Shown here: positions 11,663 to 20,351 of the stretch, one piece after another
Position numbering within the stretch: position 1 is the stretch's first letter
Layout: the number at the start of each line of letters is the position of its first letter
NCBI GenBank assembly: GCA_016719605.1
Contig: JADJYW010000004.1
Location: forward strand, 461,012 to 525,011
Direction of reading: 5' to 3'
Length of the DNA: 64,000 nucleotides
Origin: Lewinellaceae bacterium
GTDB lineage: Bacteria; Bacteroidota; Bacteroidia; Chitinophagales; Saprospiraceae
Notes under the pieces: generated by a model
Seen by the model: the letters and a program-made list of their open reading frames with translations, nothing else
What the model was told of the DNA's origin: nothing
Database searches by the model: none
Made by a program: the position numbers and the translations under genes

Positions 11663-13045
11663 ATGAAAGCAACCTACAAACGCTCCTGGGCGGAACCATA
11701 CAAGATAAAAATGGTGGAGCTGCTGAAAATGTCCACCAAACCCCAGCGCCTGAAAGCCATCCGGGAAGCCGGGTACAATACCTTCCTGCTCCGATCCGAT
11801 GACGTGTATATTGACCTGCTGACCGATAGCGGCACCAGTGCCATGAGCGACCGGCAGTGGGCCGGCCTGATGCTGGGCGACGAAGCCTACGCCGGCAGCA
11901 AAAACTACTACCACCTCGAAGCGGCCGTTCAGCAATACTATGGCTACAAATACCTCATTCCTACTCACCAGGGCCGGGGCGCCGAGAACATCCTCTCCAA
12001 AATTTTGATCAAACCCGGCGATGTGGTACCGGGCAATATGTACTTCACCACCACGCGCCTGCACCAGGAACTGGCCGGCGGTACGTTCGCCGATATCATT
12101 ATTGACGAAGCGCACGATCCACTGAACGAACACCCGTTCAAGGGCAATGTTGACCTGAACAAGCTGGATGCCATCGTTCAAAAATACGGCGCCGAAAAAA
12201 TTCCCTACGTCAGCATCGCCACCAACGTGAACATGGCCGGCGGGCAGCCCATCAGCATGCAAAACCTGAAGGAATTGCATGCGTACACCCGCAAACACGG
12301 CATTCGCGTGATCCACGACATGACACGGGTAGTCGAAAACGCCTACTTTATTCAAAAACGCGAAGACGGATACGAGAAGAAAAGTATCCGGGAAATCGTG
12401 AAGGAAATTTGCTCCTGTACCGACGGCGCAACCATGAGCGCCAAAAAAGACGCGTTGGTGAATATCGGTGGGTTTATGGCCACCAATGAATGGGAGGTCT
12501 TCGAAGAAGCACGCAACCTTGTGGTAGTGTATGAGGGCCTGCACACCTACGGCGGCCTTGCCGGCCGCGACATGGAAGCCATCGCCATCGGTATCGCTGA
12601 AAGCGTGGACGACCACCATCAACACGCCCGGGTGGGCCAGGTCGAATACCTCGGCCATACGATGGAATCCTATGGTATCCCGATTGTCAAACCCATTGGC
12701 GGGCACGGCGTTTTTGTGGACGCCAGGGCATTTCTCCCACACCTGAGCCAGGACGAGTTTCCGGCCCAAACTCTGGCTGCCGAACTCTATATTGACTCCG
12801 GTGTGCGCACCATGGAGCGCGGCATCGTGTCTGCAGGCCGCGATGCGCAAGGGCGCAACTACTACCCGAAACTCGAACTCGTGCGTTTTACCATCCCGCG
12901 CAGGGTATATACCCAGGCTCACATGGACGTCATCGCCGAATCCACAGCGGCCGTTTATGCGCGGCGAAAGCGGATCAAGGGTCTGAAAATGGTGTACGAG
13001 CCGAAGTACCTGCGGTTTTTTCAGGCACGGTTTGAGCGGTTGTAG
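11663..13045 (+). CDS. Tyrosine phenol-lyase-like beta-eliminating lyase (tryptophanase family)
   Basis: PLP enzyme of 460 residues. The family cleaves tyrosine to phenol, or tryptophan to indole, plus pyruvate and ammonia. Seen: DLLTDSGTSAMSDRQWAG, THQGRGAEN, GNMYFTTTRLHQE, the PLP-lysine segment SAKKD, and EGLHTYGGLAGRDMEA. The segments GVRTMERGI and LRFFQARF match tyrosine phenol-lyase; tryptophanase usually has GIRAVEIG and LRHFTAK. The TPL assignment is therefore inference from remembered specificity residues, and many databases would label it tryptophanase. It stands alone, followed by a hairpin shared with the convergent permease. Confidence 0.8.
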   Translation: MKATYKRSWAEPYKIKMVELLKMSTKPQRLKAIREAGYNTFLLRSDDVYIDLLTDSGTSAMSDRQWAGLMLGDEAYAGSKNYYHLEAAVQQYYGYKYLIPTHQGRGAENILSKILIKPGDVVPGNMYFTTTRLHQELAGGTFADIIIDEAHDPLNEHPFKGNVDLNKLDAIVQKYGAEKIPYVSIATNVNMAGGQPISMQNLKELHAYTRKHGIRVIHDMTRVVENAYFIQKREDGYEKKSIREIVKEICSCTDGATMSAKKDALVNIGGFMATNEWEVFEEARNLVVVYEGLHTYGGLAGRDMEAIAIGIAESVDDHHQHARVGQVEYLGHTMESYGIPIVKPIGGHGVFVDARAFLPHLSQDEFPAQTLAAELYIDSGVRTMERGIVSAGRDAQGRNYYPKLELVRFTIPRRVYTQAHMDVIAESTAAVYARRKRIKGLKMVYEPKYLRFFQARFERL

Positions 13046-13060
13046 GGGAGGGGTTTTTTA

Positions 13061-13129
13061 GTGTTTGGGTGTTTTAGTGCCTCCGTAACCCAAGTACTAA
13101 AACACGGAGGCACTAAAACACCCAAACAC
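13061..13129. repeat. 26-bp perfect inverted repeat between convergent genes
   Basis: The left arm 13061-13086 (GTGTTTGGGTGTTTTAGTGC and on) and the right arm 13104-13129 are exact reverse complements around a 17-base loop. The hairpin lies between the stop of the lyase and the stop of the convergent permease, so it could end transcription from both sides, although no long T-run adjoins it. A 19-base piece of the same arm recurs near 30729. Confidence 0.85.
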
Positions 13130-13137
13130 CCAAACAC

Positions 13138-14445
13138 CTATTTCTTCAGCACCCAAAATACCACCACTCCCGCTCCCAGTAGTCCCAGCCCCGGCAGGGC
13201 TTGTTGGGGACGTTCGAGCAAAGTATTCAGGGCGAACGCCGCCGAGATGAGCACGAAAATCAGCGGAACTACCGGATAACCCCAGGTATGTACCGGGCGT
13301 ACGGCAGCCGGTCTTTTTCTTCTGAAAACAAAAACTGCCGCGCCGGCGAGGCCCATGAACAGGATGTCCATGAACGTGACGAAAGTGATGATCTGATCGA
13401 ACAGCCCCCGAAAAAATACCAGTACTGCTACTGCCCAAACAACCTGCACCAGCATAGCCGTCACCGGCGTGCGCCAGCGGGGGTGTACGAAGGCGAGTTG
13501 TTTGAAAAAGATACCGTCGGCGGCCATAGCAAAGTAGATGCGTGGTGCCGACATGGTGTAAATACTGATGGTACCGAAAATGGACAGGGCAATGGCGACC
13601 GCCACGGCCTTGCCGCCCCAGGGAGCCAGTTTGGACATAGCCTCGCCCGCCACGCGGGGGGTGTGGGCGATGACGTCGAGCGGCAGCAAAAACAGGTACG
13701 CCAGATTGACTAACAGGTACATAACCAGTACAATCAGCACACCGAAAAACATGGCGCGCGGCACTGTGCGCGGTGCATCTACTGCCTCGCCGGCCATATA
13801 CGACGCGTGGTGCCAGCCACCCACCGAAAACAATACCCCGATGAGGCCGGTCAGCATGGCCGTGGTCAGGTTTTCCGGAACACCGTGGCGCAGCGAAAAG
13901 TCGAGTTGTACCGTCGCCGGATCAAAAAAGACAAACCCGGCGACAATGATGCCGCCGATGGCCAGCAACTTCAGTCCGGTAAAAACATTGGCCAGCCCCT
14001 GGCTGACACTGACGCCGAGGATATTTACCCCGGTCAGCACCAGCATGGTAGCGGCAGCAACGGCTGTTTTCGCGTCGCTGCTCATGTCGGGAAAGAAAAT
14101 TTTCAGGTACTCGGCAAAGGCTACGCACAGTCCCGCCAGTGCGCCCGTGTTGACCACCAGCAGAATGACCCAGCCGTAGAGGAACCCCACCATGTCGCCA
14201 TACGCTTCCCGCAAATAGACATACACGCCGCCCGACTTGGGAAACATGCCGCCCAGTTCGCTGAACGTGAGCGCTCCGGTGAGCGCGATGATCCCGCCAA
14301 GCGCCCATACCGCCAGTACCAATGTAGCGTTGGGCACGGCGCCGGCGATTTGGGCCGGCGTCACAAAAATGCCCGAACCGATGCACGAGCCTACGGCGAT
14401 CATCGTCAGACCGTAGAGCGTAAGTTTTTTTTGAAGATCAGACAC
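13138..14445 (-). CDS. APC-family amino-acid permease
   Basis: Integral membrane transporter of the amino acid-polyamine-organocation superfamily, 435 residues with about twelve hydrophobic segments. TM1 carries the hallmark GSCIGSGIFVTPAQIAG. The GTG at 14445 is chosen because it begins VSDLQKKLTLYGLTMIAVG just before TM1; the longer reading frame upstream only translates the GGTTGGAAGG repeat. The substrate cannot be told from sequence; homologous LAT/YfnA-like carriers move neutral or cationic amino acids. Placement next to an amino-acid lyase suggests, but does not prove, uptake of its substrate. Confidence 0.85.
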   Translation of the reverse strand: MSDLQKKLTLYGLTMIAVGSCIGSGIFVTPAQIAGAVPNATLVLAVWALGGIIALTGALTFSELGGMFPKSGGVYVYLREAYGDMVGFLYGWVILLVVNTGALAGLCVAFAEYLKIFFPDMSSDAKTAVAAATMLVLTGVNILGVSVSQGLANVFTGLKLLAIGGIIVAGFVFFDPATVQLDFSLRHGVPENLTTAMLTGLIGVLFSVGGWHHASYMAGEAVDAPRTVPRAMFFGVLIVLVMYLLVNLAYLFLLPLDVIAHTPRVAGEAMSKLAPWGGKAVAVAIALSIFGTISIYTMSAPRIYFAMAADGIFFKQLAFVHPRWRTPVTAMLVQVVWAVAVLVFFRGLFDQIITFVTFMDILFMGLAGAAVFVFRRKRPAAVRPVHTWGYPVVPLIFVLISAAFALNTLLERPQQALPGLGLLGAGVVVFWVLKK

Positions 14446-14454
14446 GACGGAAGG

Positions 14455-14737
14455 GGGTTGGAAGGTTGGAGGGTTGGAGGGTTGGAAGGTTGGAAGGTTA
14501 GAGGGTTGGAGGGTTAGAGGGTTTCTGGTTGTTTTGTCTGGGCAAAAGTACTGAAAATGCGGAGCGCCCATAGCCCCAGAAACAGGCTCCGATGGCCCGC
14601 CGATATGCAGGAGCAAGTTCGGATTTTTTTTCAAAATCACCCCCCCGAACATTGGGGAGGGAGCCCCCGTTCGCGTATGTTTGCCGAACTGAAACCCTCC
14701 AACCAGAAACCTTCCAACCCTCAAACCTTCCAACCTT
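14455..14737. repeat. Inverted GGTTGGAAGG arrays flanking the permease/nrdJ divergent region
   Basis: The left array 14455-14530 (GGTTGGAAGGTTGGAGGG type) and the right array 14692-14737 (reverse-complement CCTTCCAACC type) face each other across about 160 bases. The unique middle holds the likely nrdJ promoter. No other gene is seen in this gap. Confidence 0.8.
14652..14683 (+). promoter_or_regulatory. Bacteroidota-type promoter for nrdJ
   Basis: A TATGTTTG box (consensus TAnnTTTG, 14676-14683) stands about 20 bases after a TTG (14652-14654), the spacing expected for the primary sigma factor of this phylum. It is about 60 bases upstream of the nrdJ ATG, with one repeat array in the leader. 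I found no cobalamin riboswitch box here. Confidence 0.55.
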
Positions 14738-14744
14738 ACTTTTC

Positions 14745-17700
14745 ATGAATATCCTGGAACTTGCTACCACCGACCGGCGCACCGATGCAGCCGGGCGCCC
14801 CACCTATTCCCATGCTGAAGCCCTCGCTGCCGCCACCGAATACTTTGACGGCGATACCCTCGCTGCAGGCGTTTGGCTGAACAAATACGCGCTGAAGGAT
14901 TCTTTCGGCAATATCTACGAGCGCACGCCCGACGATATGCACCGCCGCATCGCTGCCGAAATTGTGCGTATCGAAAACCGGTACCCAAACCCGATGTCGG
15001 AGGAGGATGTGTACGAACTGCTGCACCGCTTCCGCTTTCTCGTGCCGCAGGGCAGCCCTATGGCGGGTATCGGTACGCCGTTCCAGGTGGTGTCGTTGTC
15101 CAATTGTTTCGTTATCGGGGTGCAGGGCAGTGCCGACTCCTACGGCGCCATCCTCAAGATGGACGAAGAGCAGGTGCAACTGATGAAACGCCGGGGCGGC
15201 GTGGGGCAAGACCTTTCCCACCTGCGCCCCGCCGGCACGCCGGTGATGAACAGCGCCCTCACCAGTACGGGCATCCTGCCGTTCATGGAGCGCTACTCCA
15301 ATTCCACCCGCGAGGTGGCGCAGGACGGGCGCCGCGGCGCGCTCATGCTCACCCTTTCGGTGCAACACCCCGACGCACCCGCGTTCGTGGATGCCAAACT
15401 TGACAACACCAAAGTCACCGGCGCCAACATTTCCCTGCGCATAGACGACGAATTCATGCAGGCTGTGCGCGAAGGCAAACCCTACCGCCTGCGCTTCCCG
15501 GTCGGCTCGCCCAAACCCACTGTTGAGCGCGAAATAAACGCCGGAGAACTCTGGAAAAAAATCGTGCACAACGCCTGGAAAAGCGCCGAACCGGGCCTGC
15601 TGTTTTGGGATACGGTGCTGCGGGAGTCGGTGCCGGATTGTTATGCAGATTTGGGGTTCAGGACGGTATCTACCAATCCGTGCCTGACGGGTGATGCCCT
15701 CGTTGCCGTAGCAGACGGGCGCGGGCATGTTCCGATTGAGGAATTGGCAAAAATAGGCAAAGATGTTCCGGTCTATTGTTTGAACGACCAGGGCAAATTG
15801 GATATCCAACTGATGCGAAATCCGCGTTTGACCGGACAGCAGCAAAAGATTTTTAAACTCACATTAGATGACGGCTCTACCATCCGGGCAACAGCAAATC
15901 ACAAGTTCCGCTTGAAAAGCGGCGCGTATCGGGAATTGGAAAATCTACAGCCGGGGGATAGCCTGATGATTTTGACAAAATTCAAGGTCCGGTGGTTAGT
16001 GAGGAGGAAACCAAGCATTATTGGTGGTTCAATGAAGGTGCTGTTCGGGCGAACAAGCAGAACCCGCCTGATGCGGCGTTTGCATTTGAGAAAAAATAGC
16101 GCCCGGCGGGTCGTTCATCAATTGACTACAGCCGAACACCACCCCGACAACCTCGAAATCATGTCGGTGGAAGCGCACAACCATTGCACCAGGCCGAAAT
16201 TGGGTGTTCGCACCCGATGTTCAAGATCAAGGCGATCCTGAAAAATTCAGCCAGTATAGCCGGCGGATGTCTGCTACCTCCGGCCTAAAAAATGGAAGGG
16301 CTTTTCAACTGACCAATGAGGTCATTTTGCAAGGCGGTTGAATTAACTGAAAAAATTGGTCGGCGTTTTTCCAAAAAGGAATGGCAGGCCTTTGCGCATG
16401 CAAACTGTTTGCCTCAGACCTTTTCAAAATTTAGAAAAGCCTCTTTTGGATCGGTGACACAACTTGCTGTCGAGGCAGCCCAAAAGGTTTGATTGGAATA
16501 CCTGACCCAAGACCCACTTGTCCGAACACAACAGTGCGCTCACGAACAAGGATATGTTGCAAAAATCCAGGCAGGCGAAGTAGTGGTGCAAAAAAAATGT
16601 ACCCACTGCAAACATCCATTTTGGATAAACTACCACCGCCGGGAAGTAGCATTTTGCTCCTTGCAATGCCACAATATTTCTCTAAACACAAATCCCGTCA
16701 GTAAGGAAAAAAGAACGGTATCTGTTAATGGCATCTTCCTTCAAAAGGCTGTGGAAAACAAAAACCGCCAAATGGAGATCTTTACGCGTCTGAAATACGA
16801 CTCACCGTTCCAAGAAAGGGGAAACCGCCTGCAAACAGGGCATCCCTCGGATAGGGACACGGTTTCTCGTGCGCTGAAGTCCGATGCTGCGTGCTAACCA
16901 CCGGGTTGTATCCGGTGCGGGATGCGGATGTCTATGGCCGGTAGGCCAATTCTTTGCAGGCGGCTGGGCCTCCCACACCCGGGACGGCAAGGAAAAATTT
17001 GGCTACCTGAACCAGAAAAACTGTGGCGAAATACCCCTCTGCCCCTACGATTCCTGCCGCTTGCTCGCCATCAACCTGCTCAGCTACGTCCAGAAACCCT
17101 TCACGCCGGAAGCCTCTTTCGATTTTGATCTGTTCAAAAAACACGGCGCACTGGCCCAGCGGGTCATGGACGATATCATTGATCTCGAACTGGAAAAAAT
17201 CGAACAGATTCTGGCCAAAATCATCAACGACCCCGAGCCGGAGGCCGTAAAAGCGACCGAACGCGACCTCTGGCTAAAAATTCGCGAAAAGTGCGAACAA
17301 GGTCGCCGCACGGGTATCGGTATCACCGCCGAAGGCGATATGCTGGCGGCGCTCGGTATCCGTTACGGCTCCGACGAGTCACTGGATTTTTGTGAAAACC
17401 TGCACCGAACGCTTGCCCTCGCCGCCTACCGCGGTTCCGTCAACCTCGCTCGCGAGCGCGGGCCATTCCCGATTTACGACAGCAACCGCGAGCAGCAAAA
17501 CCCCTTCGTACAGCGTCTGCGCGAAGCCGACCCCGATCTGTACGCCGATATGGTGCGCTACGGCCGGCGCAATATCGCCCTGCTTACCATCGCGCCCACC
17601 GGCACCACCAGCCTGATGACCCAGACGACTTCGGGCCTCGAACCGGTGTTCCGCATTTCTTACAAACGCCGCAAAAAGGTGAACCCCAACGACAAAAACG

Positions 17701-18659
17701 TCCGCGTGACGTTCACCGACGAGGTGGGCGACAGCTGGGAGGATTACCACGTTTTCCACATCCCGTTCCGGCAATGGCTGCTGACCAAAGGTTATGATCT
17801 GGCTGCCGTGGACAAACTGCCCGAAGCCGAGCTCCAGCACATCATCGAGCAGTCGCCCTGGTATCGCGCCTCCGCCGAAGACGTGGACTGGGTGCAAAAA
17901 GTACACCTGCAAGGCCGCGTACAAAAATGGGTGGACCACAGTATCAGCGTGACCGTCAACGTACCCGAAGATGCCACCGAAGAACTGATCGAAAAAATAT
18001 ACCTCACCGGCTGGGAGGCGGGTTGCAAAGGCATGACCGTGTACCGCGAAGGCTCGCGCAGCGGCGTGTTGGTGAGCGACAAAAAGAAGGACGAGAAGAA
18101 AGACGATTTCACCGAAACCGCCGCACCTAAGCGCCCCAAAGTGCTGGACGCTGTAGTGGTTAGTTTTATGAACAACGACGAACGCTGGGTGGCTGTCGTG
18201 GGTCTGTACCAAAACCGGCCCTACGAGATTTTTACCGGCCGCGCCGTGGATTCATTCTCCATCCTGACGCAGGTTTCCGAGGGCAAAGTCATCAAGTTGA
18301 AAGAGAATGGCAAAAACCGCTACGATTTTCAGTACGAGGACAAGAGCGGCTACAAAGTCACGATCGAGGGGCTATCCCGGACATTCAACAAGGAATACTG
18401 GAATTATGCCCGGCTCATTTCCGGCATACTGCGCCATGGCATGCCGTTGCCTTATGTGGTGGAAGTAGTAGAAAATCTGCACCTCGACACCGCCTCGCTC
18501 AACAACTGGAAAAACGGTGTGGTACGCGCCCTGCGCAAGTTTATCCCCGACGGCACGGAACCCTCGCACAATACTTGTCCCTCGTGCAAGACCGACAATT
18601 TGGTGTACCAGGAAGGGTGTTTGCACTGCAAAAACTGCGGACACTCGGAGTGCAATTAG
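14745..18659 (+). CDS. nrdJ: Adenosylcobalamin-dependent (class II) ribonucleotide reductase, interrupted by an intein
   Basis: Makes deoxyribonucleotides with coenzyme B12 and no oxygen requirement. The N-extein (14745-15680, 312 residues) starts MNILELATTDRR and carries SLSNCFVIG and MKRRGGVGQDLSHLRP; it ends at STNP. The C-extein restarts at Cys codon 17022 with CGEIPLCPYDSCRLLAINL and runs 545 residues. It includes TIAPTGTTSLMTQTTSG, a TSCPD-like C-terminal region, and a terminal zinc-type Cys cluster CPSCK...CLHCKNCGH. Both exteins are in the same frame and intact, giving an 857-residue mature enzyme. The join NP-CGE is the conserved active-site motif holding the thiyl-radical cysteine. 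The intervening 1,341 bases are an intein with a disturbed reading frame, described separately. Confidence 0.92.
15681..17021 (+). mobile_element. Intein with HNH homing-endonuclease region, inserted at the NrdJ active-site cysteine; reading frame disrupted
   Basis: Begins with Cys1 in CLTGDALVAVADG (Hint block A). TLDDGSTIRATANHKF carries the block B Thr/His, and ELENLQPGDSLMIL closes the N-terminal splicing region. An HNH-type segment HHPDNLEIMSVEAHN is followed by NGRAFQLTNE, GRRFSKKEWQAFAHAN and a Cys4 zinc-finger-like CTHCKHPFW...CSLQC. The C-terminal end reads FFAGGWASHT ... FGYLNQKN with terminal Asn, then Cys+1. These pieces lie in different frames: 0 to about 15980; 2 near 15983; 0 near 16100-16175; 2 near 16178; 1 at 16234; 2 from 16337, with an in-frame TGA near 16490; and 0 from about 16821. 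The net shift is zero (447 codons). Either the consensus is poor here or the endonuclease part is decaying; splicing domains look better kept than the middle. Confidence 0.85.
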
Positions 18660-18661
18660 GT

Positions 18662-18950
18662 GCGGGTTGCTTTACCGTAGTTTTTCACCGCAGAGGCGCG
18701 GAGGGGTAGTTTTTACCGAAGAGGGGTAGTTTTTACCGCAGAGATGTAGAGTACTTTTTTACCGCAGAGGCGCGGAGACGCAGAGGCGTAGAGTAGTTTT
18801 TATATAGAGAATAGACTCCGGTAAAAACTACTCTACGCCTCTGCGTCTCCGCGCCTCTGCGGTAAAAACTACCCCTCTGCGGTAAAAACTACCCCTCTTC
18901 GGTAAAAACTACCCCTCCGCGCCTCTGCGGTGAAAAAAACGGTAGTGGCA
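18662..18950. repeat. CGCAGAGGCGCGGAG repeat cluster with 46-bp perfect hairpin
   Basis: This fills the gap between the convergent nrdJ and desaturase genes. Many copies of an ACCGCAGAGGCGCGGAGACG-like unit occur in both orientations. The arms 18757-18802 and 18822-18867 are exact reverse complements (46 bp) around a 19-base loop. Further partial copies extend on both sides. The same family recurs at 32993-33215, 35163-35440, 35634-35712 and 38888-39187. No gene is seen here. Confidence 0.9.
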
Positions 18951-18956
18951 AAAAAA

Positions 18957-19996
18957 CTACGCCACCGCGCTCGCGCGCTCCCGTCGGAAGTACTCCCGAA
19001 ACGAGATCATGCGCTGCTGCTCTTCGTCCCAAAGTTTATTGAAGACACACTTCAGGCTTTCCCAGAACGTGATCTTGTTGGCGATTTCCTCAAAAACCGG
19101 GTTTTCGTGGTGGCAGCGCGCCAGTTCGTAGTTGGGCACCAGCGGGTTGAGGTGGTGGATATGGTGGTAGCCAATGTTGCCCGTGAGCCAGTGGAACAGC
19201 CTCGGCAGTTTATAGTATGTGCTGCCCTGAATAGCGGCGCGGATGTACTCCCACTGGTCTTTCCAGGCTTTGTAGGTCGTCTCGTGCTGGTGTTGCACAT
19301 AAAAAAACCACACGGCGATGATGCCGAAAAACACCAGAATGGGCAGGTGTATCAGCAGCAACGCCTCGTAGCCAAGTAGCAGACCCAGCGTTGTGTAAAT
19401 GACCAGCAGCAGCAGGTTGTGGCGCAGGAGCGCCTTGCGGGCGTGTTCCCAGCCTTTCATGTTGATGGACGGGATACGGCTGTGTACCAGAATATACCAC
19501 GCCGGCCCGAGCACAAACAGCACCGGAGCGCTGCGGAAAATCATGTAGTTCAGCCGGCCCCAAAAACTGAGTGCCTTGAATTCGTTCACCGTCAGCAAAT
19601 TGATGTCGCCAATGTCGCGGTGCTCCCACAGGATACCGTTGTGGCCGTGGTGAAAATTGTGGCTCTTGGCCCAATAGCGGTAGGGCATGAAACTGATCAG
19701 GCTGCTGATCAGGCCGATCGTGTCGTTCGCCTTGCGGCTGGCCGTGAACGACTGGTGCCCGCAGTCGTGCTGGATAATAAAAATCCGAACCAGAAAAATG
19801 CGTTCACCGCCGCCAGCGCCAGCGTGAGGGCGATGGATACATCCTTCAGGAAGTACATCGCAATCCAGATAGCGATAAATGGCAGAAAGGAGTTGAGGAT
19901 TTGAATGACGGCCTTTTTGGTATCGGGGAGTTGGTAGGCTTTAACTATGGTGGGTAATTGCTGAAGGACGGTTGGGGGAATCGTAGGTTGTTGCAT
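18957..19996 (-). CDS. Membrane fatty acid desaturase (one frameshift)
   Basis: Di-iron, membrane-bound desaturase of about 347 residues. The three histidine boxes are HDCGH, HNFHHGH and HHIHH (in GYHHIHHLNP), with hydrophobic segments between them. The ATG at 19996 (MQQPTIPPTVLQQ) starts the real protein. A run of five A at 19794-19798 (coding-strand T) breaks the frame; one more T restores NAFFLVRIFIIQHDCGHQSF and joins the two parts smoothly through the first histidine box. The family introduces cis double bonds into acyl chains in the cytoplasmic membrane; position specificity cannot be read from sequence. It ends against the large inverted repeat shared with nrdJ. Confidence 0.85.
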
Positions 19997-20012
19997 TTTT
20001 ATAAAAAATTGA

Positions 20013-20174
20013 AAATCAAAAAATAAACCCGGCACCATACCGCCGAGCATCGGCTACGCATATTTTGCTTCCTCTTTCGCCCTGCTTGGTGTTTTCACCA
20101 AGCAGCCTCGCGTAGAACCGCTTGGTGAAAACATCAGGCAGGGCGAAGGAAATCAAAAAATAAACCCGGCACCA
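20013..20174. repeat. Palindromic element bounded by 25-bp direct repeats
   Basis: A 25-base direct repeat (AAATCAAAAAATAAACCCGG and on) lies at 20013-20037 and 20150-20174. Between them an imperfect inverted repeat, TTCGCCCTGCTTGGTG... (about 20076-20103) against ...TCAGGCAGGGCGAA (20120-20147), would fold into a hairpin. It lies between the divergent desaturase and uvrC genes, where no coding sequence is seen between 19997 and 20351. It looks MITE-like or REP-like. Confidence 0.65.
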
Positions 20175-20351
20175 AGTGCCGGGAGCAGCAGCAAAGGTCA
20201 AACTTTTGCGGGAACCAGTTCCTCCGGGGTTCAAAAATTTGCTGCATCGTGCCGACAATTTGAATTGAATCCAGATTCTGGCGGCTGGTCACTACAACAG
20301 CAAAAACACCAAAAGGATAATTTCCACCAAGGCGCTAACTTTCGCCCCGCC

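Noticed and set aside
11663..13045. Plain tryptophanase call
   Set aside because: Residue patterns around MERG and LRFF favour tyrosine phenol-lyase, although the family-level call remains safe.
14531..14744. Cobalamin riboswitch upstream of the B12-dependent reductase
   Set aside because: No GCCACTG-type B12 box or matching long leader fold could be found; only a promoter and repeats.
16485..16495. TGA as a recoded sense or selenocysteine codon in the intein
   Set aside because: Other genes end normally at TGA, no SECIS-like element is seen, and the surrounding stretch has several frame errors.
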